Part shown: piece by piece, positions 1-6,867 of the stretch
Layout: each line of letters opens with the position of its first letter
Numbering within the stretch: the stretch's first letter is position 1
DNA from: a virus
IMG/VR virus record: IMGVR_UViG_3300030109_000391
Coordinates: 1-20,918 of that record
DNA length: 20,918 bases
Direction: 5' to 3' (one strand)
Program-made: the position numbers and the translations under genes
The notes under the pieces: generated by a model
What the model was told of the DNA's origin: nothing
The model's input: the letters and a program-made list of their open reading frames with translations, nothing else
Databases searched by the model: none

Positions 1-1
1 C

Positions 2-91
2 TATCACACACCAAGCAGAAGTAGATATATGTATTACAAAGGCAAGAGAATTAAGTATGACGATAACGATATAGGTGGAGAACATGAGTAA
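2..91 (+). CDS. possible 3' end of an unidentified gene cut by the window edge
   Basis: Two overlapping frames are open from the left edge. One runs to a TAA at 89-91 and overlaps the next gene by 8 bases; it has an internal ATG at 29 and would encode a basic/acidic tail ending in GGEHE. The other runs from base 3 to a TAG at 72-74 and ends in ELSMTITI, leaving 9 bases before the next start, which is the usual spacing here. I cannot decide which is real, and neither fragment is long enough to recognise. Confidence 0.25.
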   Translation, partial: YHTPSRSRYMYYKGKRIKYDDNDIGGEHE

Positions 92-245
92 ATATTATTT
101 AGATAAAAAATGGGTAGCCATACAAAATGGTATTAGAGATGCTTATTTACATGGTAAGATGGACTATGAACAGAAACATCCTTACTATATTTTAGCCTAC
201 GAACACATGATAAGATTAACAAACATAAAGGAGAAGATACAATGA
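84..245 (+). CDS. small hypothetical phage protein (53 aa)
   Basis: A 53-residue ORF with ATG at 84 preceded by a clear ribosome-binding site (GGTGGAG, 74-80). Its TGA overlaps the ATG of the next gene at 242 as ATGA, the standard coupling in this operon. The protein is rich in tyrosine and charged residues (MSKYYLDKKW at the start, then HGKMDYEQKHPYY) with no membrane segment or motif I recognise. The good ribosome-binding site, the coupling and the absence of other coding frames support it as real. Function unknown; early-region phage proteins of this size often modify the host. Confidence 0.65.
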   Translation: MSKYYLDKKWVAIQNGIRDAYLHGKMDYEQKHPYYILAYEHMIRLTNIKEKIQ

Positions 246-892
246 AAATACATAGAGTAGTACAAATGCTAGGAGCAACAACTAGCACAGGTAAATTAGC
301 AAGTGATATGTATGACTTGGGTCACAAGGATTACTATTCAGAAGCAGAAGGTAGATACATACCTATATCACATATGGACTTTCAGCACATGGTTAGGTCA
401 TTTGTTAAGTTATGTGAGCAAGAAGAGATGCTAGATAGGTCAGAGAACATGGGTAGAGTAAAAGATATGGTATCTAAGAAAGCCTATCAAGTCATGTGGG
501 ATAACTGTGAAAAGTTAAAAGAAGATGTAAAGAAGACTGATGACATAGTTGAACACAACGATAAAATATATAAGAAGAAATTAGAAGAACTTCAAGAAAA
601 GTATGAACAAGAAATTAAATATAAAGAGGTTTGGAAAAAAGCATACTATGATGAAACAAACAAACTAGGCAAAGGCTACATCTTTAGTGAAATACCTAAT
701 GATACAGATGGTCAAGAGTTTCTTGACAAGCTGAAGAAACACTTTAACAGAACATCTTATAAAATGCGAGTACGTGGACAACACATCAAGCCTGAATTAA
801 AAGGTACAGGTGCTACGTATTGGGGTCAGAACTTAGATGAATCTACACACATGAGAATATATATTGAAGCAAAGAAAGGAGAAGTAAAATGA
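242..892 (+). CDS. hypothetical early protein with central coiled coil (216 aa)
   Basis: I do not recognise this protein. It is hydrophilic. Residues about 75-135 are a highly charged Lys/Glu helix likely to form a coiled coil. The region after about 150 looks globular (KGYIFSEIPND, then a basic stretch KMRVRGQHIKPELKG and RIYIEAKK at the end). There is no signal peptide or membrane helix. An AAGGAGAAG ribosome-binding site lies just upstream of the ATG at 242, and the stop overlaps the next start as ATGA, so it is translated with its neighbours at the start of the early operon. A role in host takeover or DNA binding is possible but not shown. Confidence 0.75.
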   Translation: MKIHRVVQMLGATTSTGKLASDMYDLGHKDYYSEAEGRYIPISHMDFQHMVRSFVKLCEQEEMLDRSENMGRVKDMVSKKAYQVMWDNCEKLKEDVKKTDDIVEHNDKIYKKKLEELQEKYEQEIKYKEVWKKAYYDETNKLGKGYIFSEIPNDTDGQEFLDKLKKHFNRTSYKMRVRGQHIKPELKGTGATYWGQNLDESTHMRIYIEAKKGEVK

Positions 893-1137
893 CAACGATT
901 AAACTTACAGAAGCACAGGAAGAAAGACTATTGAAGCAAGTTAATAATTTAAAAGAGGTAGTTAATAATATTAATGAGTGTATACCTTTAGAGTATCATA
1001 CACTAACTGAATTGCCTAGTTTAGAATATTTATTAGCAGATATATTTAATTTAGAATTACCTAAGTGTGAGCATAGTTATGCAGATAGGTGGAGAGATTA
1101 CAAAGTTATAAAGAAAGGAAAGAAAAATGTGGCATAG
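889..1137 (+). CDS. small hypothetical protein (82 aa)
   Basis: An 82-residue ORF starting inside the stop codon of the previous gene (ATGA) with an AAAGGAGAAG ribosome-binding site. The first half is a predicted amphipathic helix (EAQEERLLKQVNNLKEVV). The C-terminal part contains a Cys-His pair (PKCEHSY) and a basic tail. It overlaps the start of the following tiny ORF by 11 bases. No family recognised; the coupling and ribosome-binding site support expression. Confidence 0.65.
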   Translation: MTTIKLTEAQEERLLKQVNNLKEVVNNINECIPLEYHTLTELPSLEYLLADIFNLELPKCEHSYADRWRDYKVIKKGKKNVA

Positions 1138-1258
1138 AATAACAGACTTTTTTAATGTGGATTTCCACAAAAAATATGGCGAAGGTACAAAATACGATTT
1201 AGATTATGGAAAACTATTAATTATTGGTTTATGTATTTACATAGCGGTAAATGTTTAA
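1127..1258 (+). CDS. small membrane protein (43 aa)
   Basis: A 43-residue ORF that starts within the end of the upstream gene, with ribosome-binding sequence AAAGGAAAG just before the ATG at 1127. The N-terminal 28 residues are polar and aromatic (MWHRITDFFNVDFHKKYG). Residues about 29-43 are hydrophobic (KLLIIGLCIYIAVNV), consistent with one short membrane helix at the C-terminus. The stop TAA shares its last base with the ATG of another tiny hydrophobic ORF. Function unknown. It lies between two hypothetical early genes and the integrase. Confidence 0.5.
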   Translation: MWHRITDFFNVDFHKKYGEGTKYDLDYGKLLIIGLCIYIAVNV

Positions 1259-1323
1259 TGGATGTAATATTTGGTTTAATTGTATTCTTTATAATGTATG
1301 GGTTAGTCTGTCTGTTCCAATGA
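1258..1323 (+). CDS. tiny hydrophobic peptide ORF (21 aa)
   Basis: A 21-codon ORF whose ATG overlaps the upstream stop as TAATG, the same coupling used elsewhere in this genome. Nearly the whole peptide is a hydrophobic helix (MDVIFGLIVFFIMYGLVC). It has no ribosome-binding site of its own and would depend on re-initiation. It is short enough to be chance, so confidence is low; the exact overlap and the hydrophobic pattern are the only support. Confidence 0.35.
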   Translation: MDVIFGLIVFFIMYGLVCLFQ

Positions 1324-1380
1324 TAGACTTTCCTGTACGGTCATGGGTGGGGGAGTGCAACAATTTTGGAAGGAGAAAAC
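1324..1380 (+). promoter_or_regulatory. integrase leader with G-rich patch and strong ribosome-binding site
   Basis: This 57-base stretch has no convincing gene. It holds an unusual G-rich patch (GGGTGGGGGAG, about 1344-1354) in otherwise AT-rich DNA, followed by an AAGGAGAA ribosome-binding site (1370-1377) that sets the integrase start at ATG 1381. Phage attachment sites often lie beside the integrase gene, so this is the natural place to look for attP, but I could not match it to a tRNA end. Confidence 0.35.
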
Positions 1381-2277
1381 ATGAGTAAAATATCAGTACA
1401 AGATACTGTGGATAGTTATTATAAGTCTAGTGATTTCAATATGTTAGGTGAAAAATCTAAAGTAGATTATCAATATTGTATTGGGGTCATGCTAGACACA
1501 AAAATTGATTCTAAGAAACTTGGAGATATGGCTATAAATAAATTGACAGGTCACAAAGCAAGACGAGCATATGAAGAGTGGTTAGGCAGAGGAGTATACT
1601 TAGCCAATTATGTATGCTCTATATCTAGGAAAGTTTATTCATATGGTATGGAGATGGGATATACTGAAACAAACCCATTCTCTACATTTAAACGTAAGGC
1701 AGTCAAGCCTAGAAAAGTAGTATGGCAAAGAGAACAGGTAAAACAATTTTTAGATTATTGTTATTCTAATTTTCAATACAGAAGCATAGGTTTGATTGTT
1801 CAGATGTCATACGAATGGTGTCAAAGGGTAGGAGATATGAGATTACTTACATTTGATAGCATAGATTTTAGTAAAGGCATACTAAACCTAGAACAATCTA
1901 AAAGGGGAGCAACAGTTCATCTACCCATCAGTGATAATTTACTTGCAATGCTGAATCAACAGAAAGAAGATTATGGGTTTCAAGAATATGTTGCACCCTG
2001 CCCAAAAGCGATTAGAGGGTCATACAAGCCTTATACAGTCCATAGGCTATCAAAGGTAGCAAGAGATGCTATAACTCTATCAGACCTACCTAAAGAGCTA
2101 AGAATAGCAGATTTACGTAGAACAGGAACTACAGAGATGGTGGAAGCAGGTGTATCTATGGGTCAGATTATGTCTGTCACAGGTCACGCAAACCCACAGT
2201 CAGTAAAGCCTTACATGAAGAACACTTACGATAGTGCAAAAAATGCATTGACACTTCGTGAGAAGTATGATATTTAA
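1381..2277 (+). CDS. int: tyrosine-family site-specific integrase
   Basis: A 298-residue tyrosine recombinase expected to join phage and host DNA at attP/attB. The start is ATG 1381, because AAGGAGAA lies at 1370-1377; an in-frame TTG upstream at 1366 falls within this site. The N-terminal ~110 residues form the arm/core-binding part (a SAM-like helical domain, about 5-95). The catalytic domain follows: box I arginine R149 (EWCQRVGDMRLL), lysine K174 in the beta hairpin (SKRGATVHLP), R246 in ADLRRTGTTEMV, H269 in TGHANPQSV and nucleophile Y278 (PYMK), nine residues after the histidine as in lambda Int. The position that is usually histidine in the HxxR box is alanine (A243). Length is a little below the usual 320-400. 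It is followed by the primase, so it sits inside the early replication region. Family assignment is firm; activity is an inference. Confidence 0.93.
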   Translation: MSKISVQDTVDSYYKSSDFNMLGEKSKVDYQYCIGVMLDTKIDSKKLGDMAINKLTGHKARRAYEEWLGRGVYLANYVCSISRKVYSYGMEMGYTETNPFSTFKRKAVKPRKVVWQREQVKQFLDYCYSNFQYRSIGLIVQMSYEWCQRVGDMRLLTFDSIDFSKGILNLEQSKRGATVHLPISDNLLAMLNQQKEDYGFQEYVAPCPKAIRGSYKPYTVHRLSKVARDAITLSDLPKELRIADLRRTGTTEMVEAGVSMGQIMSVTGHANPQSVKPYMKNTYDSAKNALTLREKYDI

Positions 2278-2305
2278 CATTTTAACTGCCGACAGGGAAA
2301 CTACT

Positions 2306-3076
2306 ATGAACATAAATGATTATTTAGATGACATGCAATTAGGGATAGGAGAATCTAAAAGATTAAACTGTCCTTTGTGTAACAGTTATAAAACATTTAC
2401 CATTACAAATAACATGGGGAAGATTTTATGGAACTGTTACAAGTCATCTTGTAAAATTTCAGGTGCAAAAAAGATTAGAGTATCAGCAAATGATATAAAA
2501 AATAAGCTGATGTCACAAAAAGAACAAGAAAACGACACATTTAAACTACCTGAATACATTATTTTTGACAATGATAGGTGGGAAGTTTTAACTTTTGCAC
2601 TAAATTATAGCATAGATAATGTTTCATTGTGTTTACACTACGATGTCAAGGAAAAAAGAGTAGTATTTCCTATACACAAAGGTGGTTTGATGGTAGATGC
2701 GGTAGGTAGGTCTATTACAAATAGATTGCCTAAATGGAAGCGGTATGGAAAAAGTGACTTGCCTTTTACGTATGGATATGGTAAGGTCGCAGTCGTTGTT
2801 GAGGATTGTGTTAGTGCTTCAGTTGTAGGTAATGAAGTATATGTTGGGGTAGCAGTGTTGGGTACGTCATTATCAGAATCACATAAGAGGTATCTTTCAC
2901 AATTCTCGACAGCTATAATAGCACTAGACCCTGATGCATTGCCCAAGACATTGCTATTTGCTAAAGAGATAAGAGATGTAGTACCTAACGTTAAGGTATT
3001 AAAACTAACAGATGATTTGAAGTATCGTAAGGAAGAAGATTTTAAGAATTTATATAATTTAACCCCAAAGGAGTAA
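2306..3076 (+). CDS. DNA primase (zinc-binding and Toprim domains)
   Basis: Makes RNA primers for phage DNA synthesis. It corresponds to the primase half of T7 gp4 but is a separate gene here. From ATG 2306 (256 aa) the N-terminus carries a zinc-binding site (C22, C25, C44, C49: NCPLCNSY ... WNCYKSSCK). Residues about 115-235 match a Toprim-type fold, with E167 in VVVEDCVSA and D208/D210 in ALDPDA as probable metal ligands. The reading frame also opens upstream at GTG 2258 and ATG 2267 inside the integrase gene. I prefer 2306 because it gives an N-terminus close to the zinc domain and has an AGGGA sequence 7 bases upstream. The helicase gene starts 5 bases after the stop. Confidence 0.88.
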   Translation: MNINDYLDDMQLGIGESKRLNCPLCNSYKTFTITNNMGKILWNCYKSSCKISGAKKIRVSANDIKNKLMSQKEQENDTFKLPEYIIFDNDRWEVLTFALNYSIDNVSLCLHYDVKEKRVVFPIHKGGLMVDAVGRSITNRLPKWKRYGKSDLPFTYGYGKVAVVVEDCVSASVVGNEVYVGVAVLGTSLSESHKRYLSQFSTAIIALDPDALPKTLLFAKEIRDVVPNVKVLKLTDDLKYRKEEDFKNLYNLTPKE

Positions 3077-3081
3077 CCAAC

Positions 3082-4317
3082 ATGGAATTAGCACTAGTAA
3101 GAAGCCTGATGGATAAATCATTTTATGATGACCATCGTGGTTATAAATGCCCTGACAGATTGTTTAGTAAAGATGTTAGGAAGATTAAGAAGGTGATAGA
3201 TGATGCTATGACAAAGTATAGCAGAGATGTAACACCTGATGAAGTAGAAGCACTATTTATGTCTAGTAATTTTGGCTTAACGACAGCACAGAAACAGGCA
3301 TTTGGTGATTTGTTTGTGAAGATAAAGAAGGAGAAACCTCTTGGTGCAGACATTGCAAGTGATGTTTTGTCTAAGTTATTTCGTCAGATTATTGGGGAAG
3401 ACATTGCTAATATTGGCTTTGAGTATGTTAATGGCAGTCTTTCCTCACTTGAACCCATTAGAAATATTATTAGCAAACACAATGACGATTTTCTTCCCAT
3501 ACTAAATGTCGATTGGGAAGATTTAAGTATAGAAAGTATAATGGCTAAAAACTCTCTTGAAACACAGTGGGGTTTTAACATACCATCTTTAACACGTAAA
3601 GTAGAAGGTATAAATGCAGGTCATTTAATAATGGTAGGTGCTAGGTCTAACACAGGTAAGACATCTTTTCATGCTTCGTTGTTAGCAGGACCAAATGGCT
3701 TTGCAAGGCAGGGTGCTAAGTGTGTAGTGTTATGTAACGAAGAAGCTGCCCACAGAGTATCAATGCGATACCTTTCATCTGCGAGTGGGTTTAAGAAGGA
3801 AGATGTACCTGCAAATAAAGATGCAGTATGGAATGGTTGGAAAGATATACGTAAGAATATTAAGATTGTAGATTCTATTGGACAAGACATGTCGTGGGTA
3901 GAAGCTGTATGTCGTACATATACTCCTGACATTGTTGTTATAGATATTGGTGACAAATTTGCAACACAGGCAGGCTTTGCTAGACCTGACGAAGCATTGA
4001 AAGCTAATGCTATACATGCAAGAGAGATAGCTAAAAGACATAACTGTGCTGTATTTTATATGTCACAGTTAAGTGCAGAAGCAGAAGGTAGAATACAACT
4101 TAATCAAAGTATGATGGAAGGTTCTAAAACAGGTAAGGCATCAGAAGCTGACCTTATGTTATTACTAGCAAAGAACCCATCAGAAGGTGTAACAGAAGGT
4201 GAGCAGGAAGGAGAGGATGGTATTAGGCATATTATATTAGCAAAAAACAAACTATCAGGTTGGCATGGGAGAGTTACATGCGAGTTTGATTATGAAACAG
4301 GGAGATTTGGAGCATGA
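3082..4317 (+). CDS. DnaB-like replicative helicase
   Basis: Unwinds DNA ahead of the phage polymerase and should work with the primase encoded just upstream. It is a 411-aa protein with a RecA-like core: Walker A GARSNTGKTS (186-195, K193), probable catalytic glutamate in LCNEEAAHR (E220/E221), Walker B strand DIVVIDIGD (283-291), motif H3 MSQLSAEAEGR (327-337, Q329), and a C-terminal KNKLSGWHGR segment (388-397) typical of the DnaB/T7 gp4 group. The N-terminal ~150 residues resemble a small helical N-domain. The ribosome-binding site is AAAGGAG at 3067-3073. The stop overlaps the next gene's ATG (ATGA at 4314). Confidence 0.92.
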   Translation: MELALVRSLMDKSFYDDHRGYKCPDRLFSKDVRKIKKVIDDAMTKYSRDVTPDEVEALFMSSNFGLTTAQKQAFGDLFVKIKKEKPLGADIASDVLSKLFRQIIGEDIANIGFEYVNGSLSSLEPIRNIISKHNDDFLPILNVDWEDLSIESIMAKNSLETQWGFNIPSLTRKVEGINAGHLIMVGARSNTGKTSFHASLLAGPNGFARQGAKCVVLCNEEAAHRVSMRYLSSASGFKKEDVPANKDAVWNGWKDIRKNIKIVDSIGQDMSWVEAVCRTYTPDIVVIDIGDKFATQAGFARPDEALKANAIHAREIAKRHNCAVFYMSQLSAEAEGRIQLNQSMMEGSKTGKASEADLMLLLAKNPSEGVTEGEQEGEDGIRHIILAKNKLSGWHGRVTCEFDYETGRFGA

Positions 4318-4835
4318 GTATAACAGGTAAAAACATGGAGTTTGATGGTAACGAATGGTGGTACAGGTCTCCAAGCGGTGCTAGACGTAGACTGTGGTCA
4401 AATATTAAAAAGAATAAAGAACGTATGTTTGTCAATGGTAAGTACATAAAAAAATCACATCCCTTGTGGAAAGAAGGTCATTATAAAACATTTGAAGATG
4501 CAGCTTTTGCTTCTTTAAAAAATTATGCTAGAAGCAAAGTTGGAGAAGTTTATATTATAACTAATCCTGTATGGGAAGGTTGGTATAAGATAGGTATGGC
4601 AGTTGATGCTGAAGATAGGCTTATGGCATATCAGACAAGTTCTCCACACAGAGATTATAAGATAATACATAAAGTTAAAGTTGATAACAGAAGGGAAGCA
4701 GAGAAGAAAGCACACAGAGAAGCAGAGAAAGTTGCTAAAGAATATAATTCAGAATGGTTTTTTCTTGACATAGATGAAGCAATAACTATACTAGGAAAAG
4801 TAGAAGAGGAGTATGCACATGAAACTAACACTTGA
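4314..4835 (+). CDS. T5orf172 / GIY-YIG-like nuclease-domain protein
   Basis: A 173-aa protein. Its C-terminal half (about 77-150) matches the T5orf172/MUG113 branch of the GIY-YIG superfamily: GEVYIITNP (77-85), WYKIGMA (90-96), R102, the YQTSSPHRDY segment (106-115), a helix with E128 and E130 (NRREAEKKAH), and EWFFLD near the end. The N-terminal 75 residues are basic and aromatic (NEWWYRSPSGARRRLW, then NGKYIKKSHPLW) and may bind DNA. It lies between helicase and polymerase, overlapping the helicase stop by 4 bases and the polymerase start by 17. It could be a nuclease in replication/recombination or a domesticated homing endonuclease. Domain call fairly sure, role open. Confidence 0.75.
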   Translation: MSITGKNMEFDGNEWWYRSPSGARRRLWSNIKKNKERMFVNGKYIKKSHPLWKEGHYKTFEDAAFASLKNYARSKVGEVYIITNPVWEGWYKIGMAVDAEDRLMAYQTSSPHRDYKIIHKVKVDNRREAEKKAHREAEKVAKEYNSEWFFLDIDEAITILGKVEEEYAHETNT

Positions 4836-6831
4836 TGTAGAAAATACAGTAACGAACAGAGATGGTAAGCTACACCTTGACCCATTCGAGCCTGACAATA
4901 AACTAGTTATGGTAGGTTGCTTGACAGATACAGGTAAAGAATATCTTTTTAGAGATAACTACGAAGGCTTACAAGAGTTACTTGACAGTGCAACAATCTT
5001 AATAGGTCACAATATTGTACATGATTTGATGTGGATATGGGAGTGTGGTTTTAAATATGAAGGTTCTGTGTTTGATACAATGCTAGGTGAATACATACTA
5101 CAGTGTGGTCAGAAGCAACCATTATCATTAGAAGCTTGTGCAGAAAGGTATAACTTAGATACTAAGAAGCAAGATACATTGAAAGAATATTTTAAACAGG
5201 GTAAAGGTGTTGATGAAATACCACAAGAAGAACTAGCATCTTACCTGTCAGCAGACTTACATGCTACACAGCAATTAAGTGATGTGATATACAAAAAGTT
5301 AAATACTGTAGAGTATGGCGGTTTGATGGAGACAGTTGTATTAACTAATAGTGTAGCTGTAACTCTTGCTCATATATATAGAACAGGCTTTGCAGTCGAT
5401 TTAGAAATGCTAGATAAAGTTAAGACAGAGTTTGAGTTAGAGAAAAGTAATATAGAGAAGAGATTAAACTTACAAGTTAAGCAGTTGATGGGTGATACAC
5501 CTATTAATCTTAACAGTCCTGAACAGATGTCTTGGGTAATATTTAGTCGTAAGCCTAAAGATAAGGCTATGTGGGCAAATATGTTTACACCTTATCAAAA
5601 TAAATTGACATTTAAAAATACAGTAGATAAACATTCTAGTGTTATATACAAAACTAAAGCCATGCAGTGTTTACATTGTTATGGTACAGGTAGAATCAAG
5701 AAGGTGAAGAAAGATGGTACACCATATATTAATTTACCTAGATGTGTAAATTGTGGTGGTGAAGGTTATACTTTCACACCTACTAAAAAGATAGCAGGCT
5801 TTAAGTTTAATGCTCCTAACGTCAAGTGGGTTAGTAACAATGGTTTTAGTGTAAATAAAACTATGCTTGATATACTGCGTAATGCATCTATAAAAAATGA
5901 GAATACAGAAGCTAGTCAGTTTTTAGGTGACTTACAAAGACTGTCTGCTCTTGATACATATCTAGCATCTTTTGTAGATGGTATAAAAACATATGTAAAG
6001 CCTGATGGTAAGCTACACGTTAGGTTGTTACAACACAGAACTGCCACAGGCAGATTTAGTGGAGCAGACCCAAACATGCAGAACATGCCTAGAGGTGGTA
6101 CGTTTCCTGTTAAGAAGGTGTTTGTTTCACGTTGGAATAAAGGTCAGATACTTGAAGCTGACTTTGCACAGCTTGAGTTTAGAGCTGCGGCATTTTTATC
6201 ACAAGATGAGGTTGCAATTAATGAAGTTTCTACAGGGTTTGACGTTCACTCGTATACGTCTAAAGTTATTACAGATGCAGGTCAACCGACTTCTAGGCAA
6301 GATGCGAAAGCACATACGTTTGCTCCCCTCTACGGAGCAACAGGCTTTGGAAGAAGTCTTGCGGAAGCGAAATACTACGAACACTTTACAGAAAAATACA
6401 AAGGAATCAAGTCATGGCACTCCAGATTGGCTAAAGAAGCTGTAGAGACAGGTAAGATAACTACACCGTCAGGTAGACAGTTTTCTTTTCCTAATGTAGA
6501 ACGTTATCCTAGTGGTAAGGTATCACACTTTACACAGATAAAGAACTATCCTGTACAGTCTTTTGCGACAGCAGATATAGTGCCACTCGTATTGATGGAC
6601 ATACATGCTAAACTACAATCATTTAAGTCTTGTATAGTAAACACTGTACATGATTCTATAGTGATTGATGTTCATCCTGATGAAGTAAATGATATTATAA
6701 ATGTAGTAAAGAATGTGAATACATATATTACACAGTTGATACAAAAACAATTTAAGATAGAAATTAATGTGCCATTATTATTAGAAGCAAAAATAGGTAA
6801 TAATTGGCTTGACACTAAAGATGTCATGTGA
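4819..6831 (+). CDS. family-A DNA polymerase with DnaJ-type zinc-finger insertion
   Basis: The phage replicative polymerase with proofreading, 670 aa from ATG 4819. This start is preferred over ATG 4813 because GAGGAG at 4806-4811 is 7 bases upstream of it. The 3'-5' exonuclease motifs are LTLDVENT (D6, E8), IGHNIVHDL (N65, D69) and YLSADLHAT (Y142, D146). Polymerase motif A is LEADFAQLEFR (D448). Motif B is R493-x3-K497-x3-F501-x3-Y505-G506. Motif C is NTVHDSIVID (H611, D612). Between the two domains, after the NLNSPEQMSWVIF helix, lies an insertion (about 246-328) with two CxxCxGxG-type knuckles (C284, C287; C309, C312), the zinc-binding pattern of DnaJ. HMO-2011-type phages are known for this arrangement. 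F501 aligns with position 762 of E. coli Pol I. Confidence 0.96.
   Translation: MKLTLDVENTVTNRDGKLHLDPFEPDNKLVMVGCLTDTGKEYLFRDNYEGLQELLDSATILIGHNIVHDLMWIWECGFKYEGSVFDTMLGEYILQCGQKQPLSLEACAERYNLDTKKQDTLKEYFKQGKGVDEIPQEELASYLSADLHATQQLSDVIYKKLNTVEYGGLMETVVLTNSVAVTLAHIYRTGFAVDLEMLDKVKTEFELEKSNIEKRLNLQVKQLMGDTPINLNSPEQMSWVIFSRKPKDKAMWANMFTPYQNKLTFKNTVDKHSSVIYKTKAMQCLHCYGTGRIKKVKKDGTPYINLPRCVNCGGEGYTFTPTKKIAGFKFNAPNVKWVSNNGFSVNKTMLDILRNASIKNENTEASQFLGDLQRLSALDTYLASFVDGIKTYVKPDGKLHVRLLQHRTATGRFSGADPNMQNMPRGGTFPVKKVFVSRWNKGQILEADFAQLEFRAAAFLSQDEVAINEVSTGFDVHSYTSKVITDAGQPTSRQDAKAHTFAPLYGATGFGRSLAEAKYYEHFTEKYKGIKSWHSRLAKEAVETGKITTPSGRQFSFPNVERYPSGKVSHFTQIKNYPVQSFATADIVPLVLMDIHAKLQSFKSCIVNTVHDSIVIDVHPDEVNDIINVVKNVNTYITQLIQKQFKIEINVPLLLEAKIGNNWLDTKDVM
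5668..5766 (+). other. DnaJ-like zinc-binding module inside the polymerase gene
   Basis: This segment encodes polymerase residues 284-316. Two CxxC knuckles are visible: CLHCYGTG and CVNCGGEG, separated by a basic loop (GRIKKVKKDGTPYINLPR). Both have the glycine spacing of the DnaJ cysteine-rich domain (CxxCxGxG), which uses pairs of such repeats to bind zinc. Only two repeats are present, enough for one zinc site, compared with four in DnaJ. Confidence 0.85.
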
Positions 6832-6867
6832 TATAACTTGGCATCTTAACTGAAAGGAGAAGTACAA

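Noticed and set aside
1290-1295. TATAAT as a promoter -10 box before the integrase
   Set aside because: No acceptable -35 box at 16-18 bases upstream, and chance matches are expected in DNA this AT-rich.
1366-1380. TTG at 1366 as the integrase start
   Set aside because: The bases from 1370 to 1377 are a strong ribosome-binding site for ATG 1381, so the region is leader and not coding.
2258-2305. GTG 2258 or ATG 2267 as the primase start
   Set aside because: These lie within or across the integrase end without a ribosome-binding site. ATG 2306 has AGGGA upstream and begins near the zinc domain. Still, 2267 cannot be ruled out.
6005-6445. Open + strand frame of about 146 codons within the polymerase gene
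   Set aside because: It lies over conserved polymerase motifs A and B in a different frame and has no support of its own.
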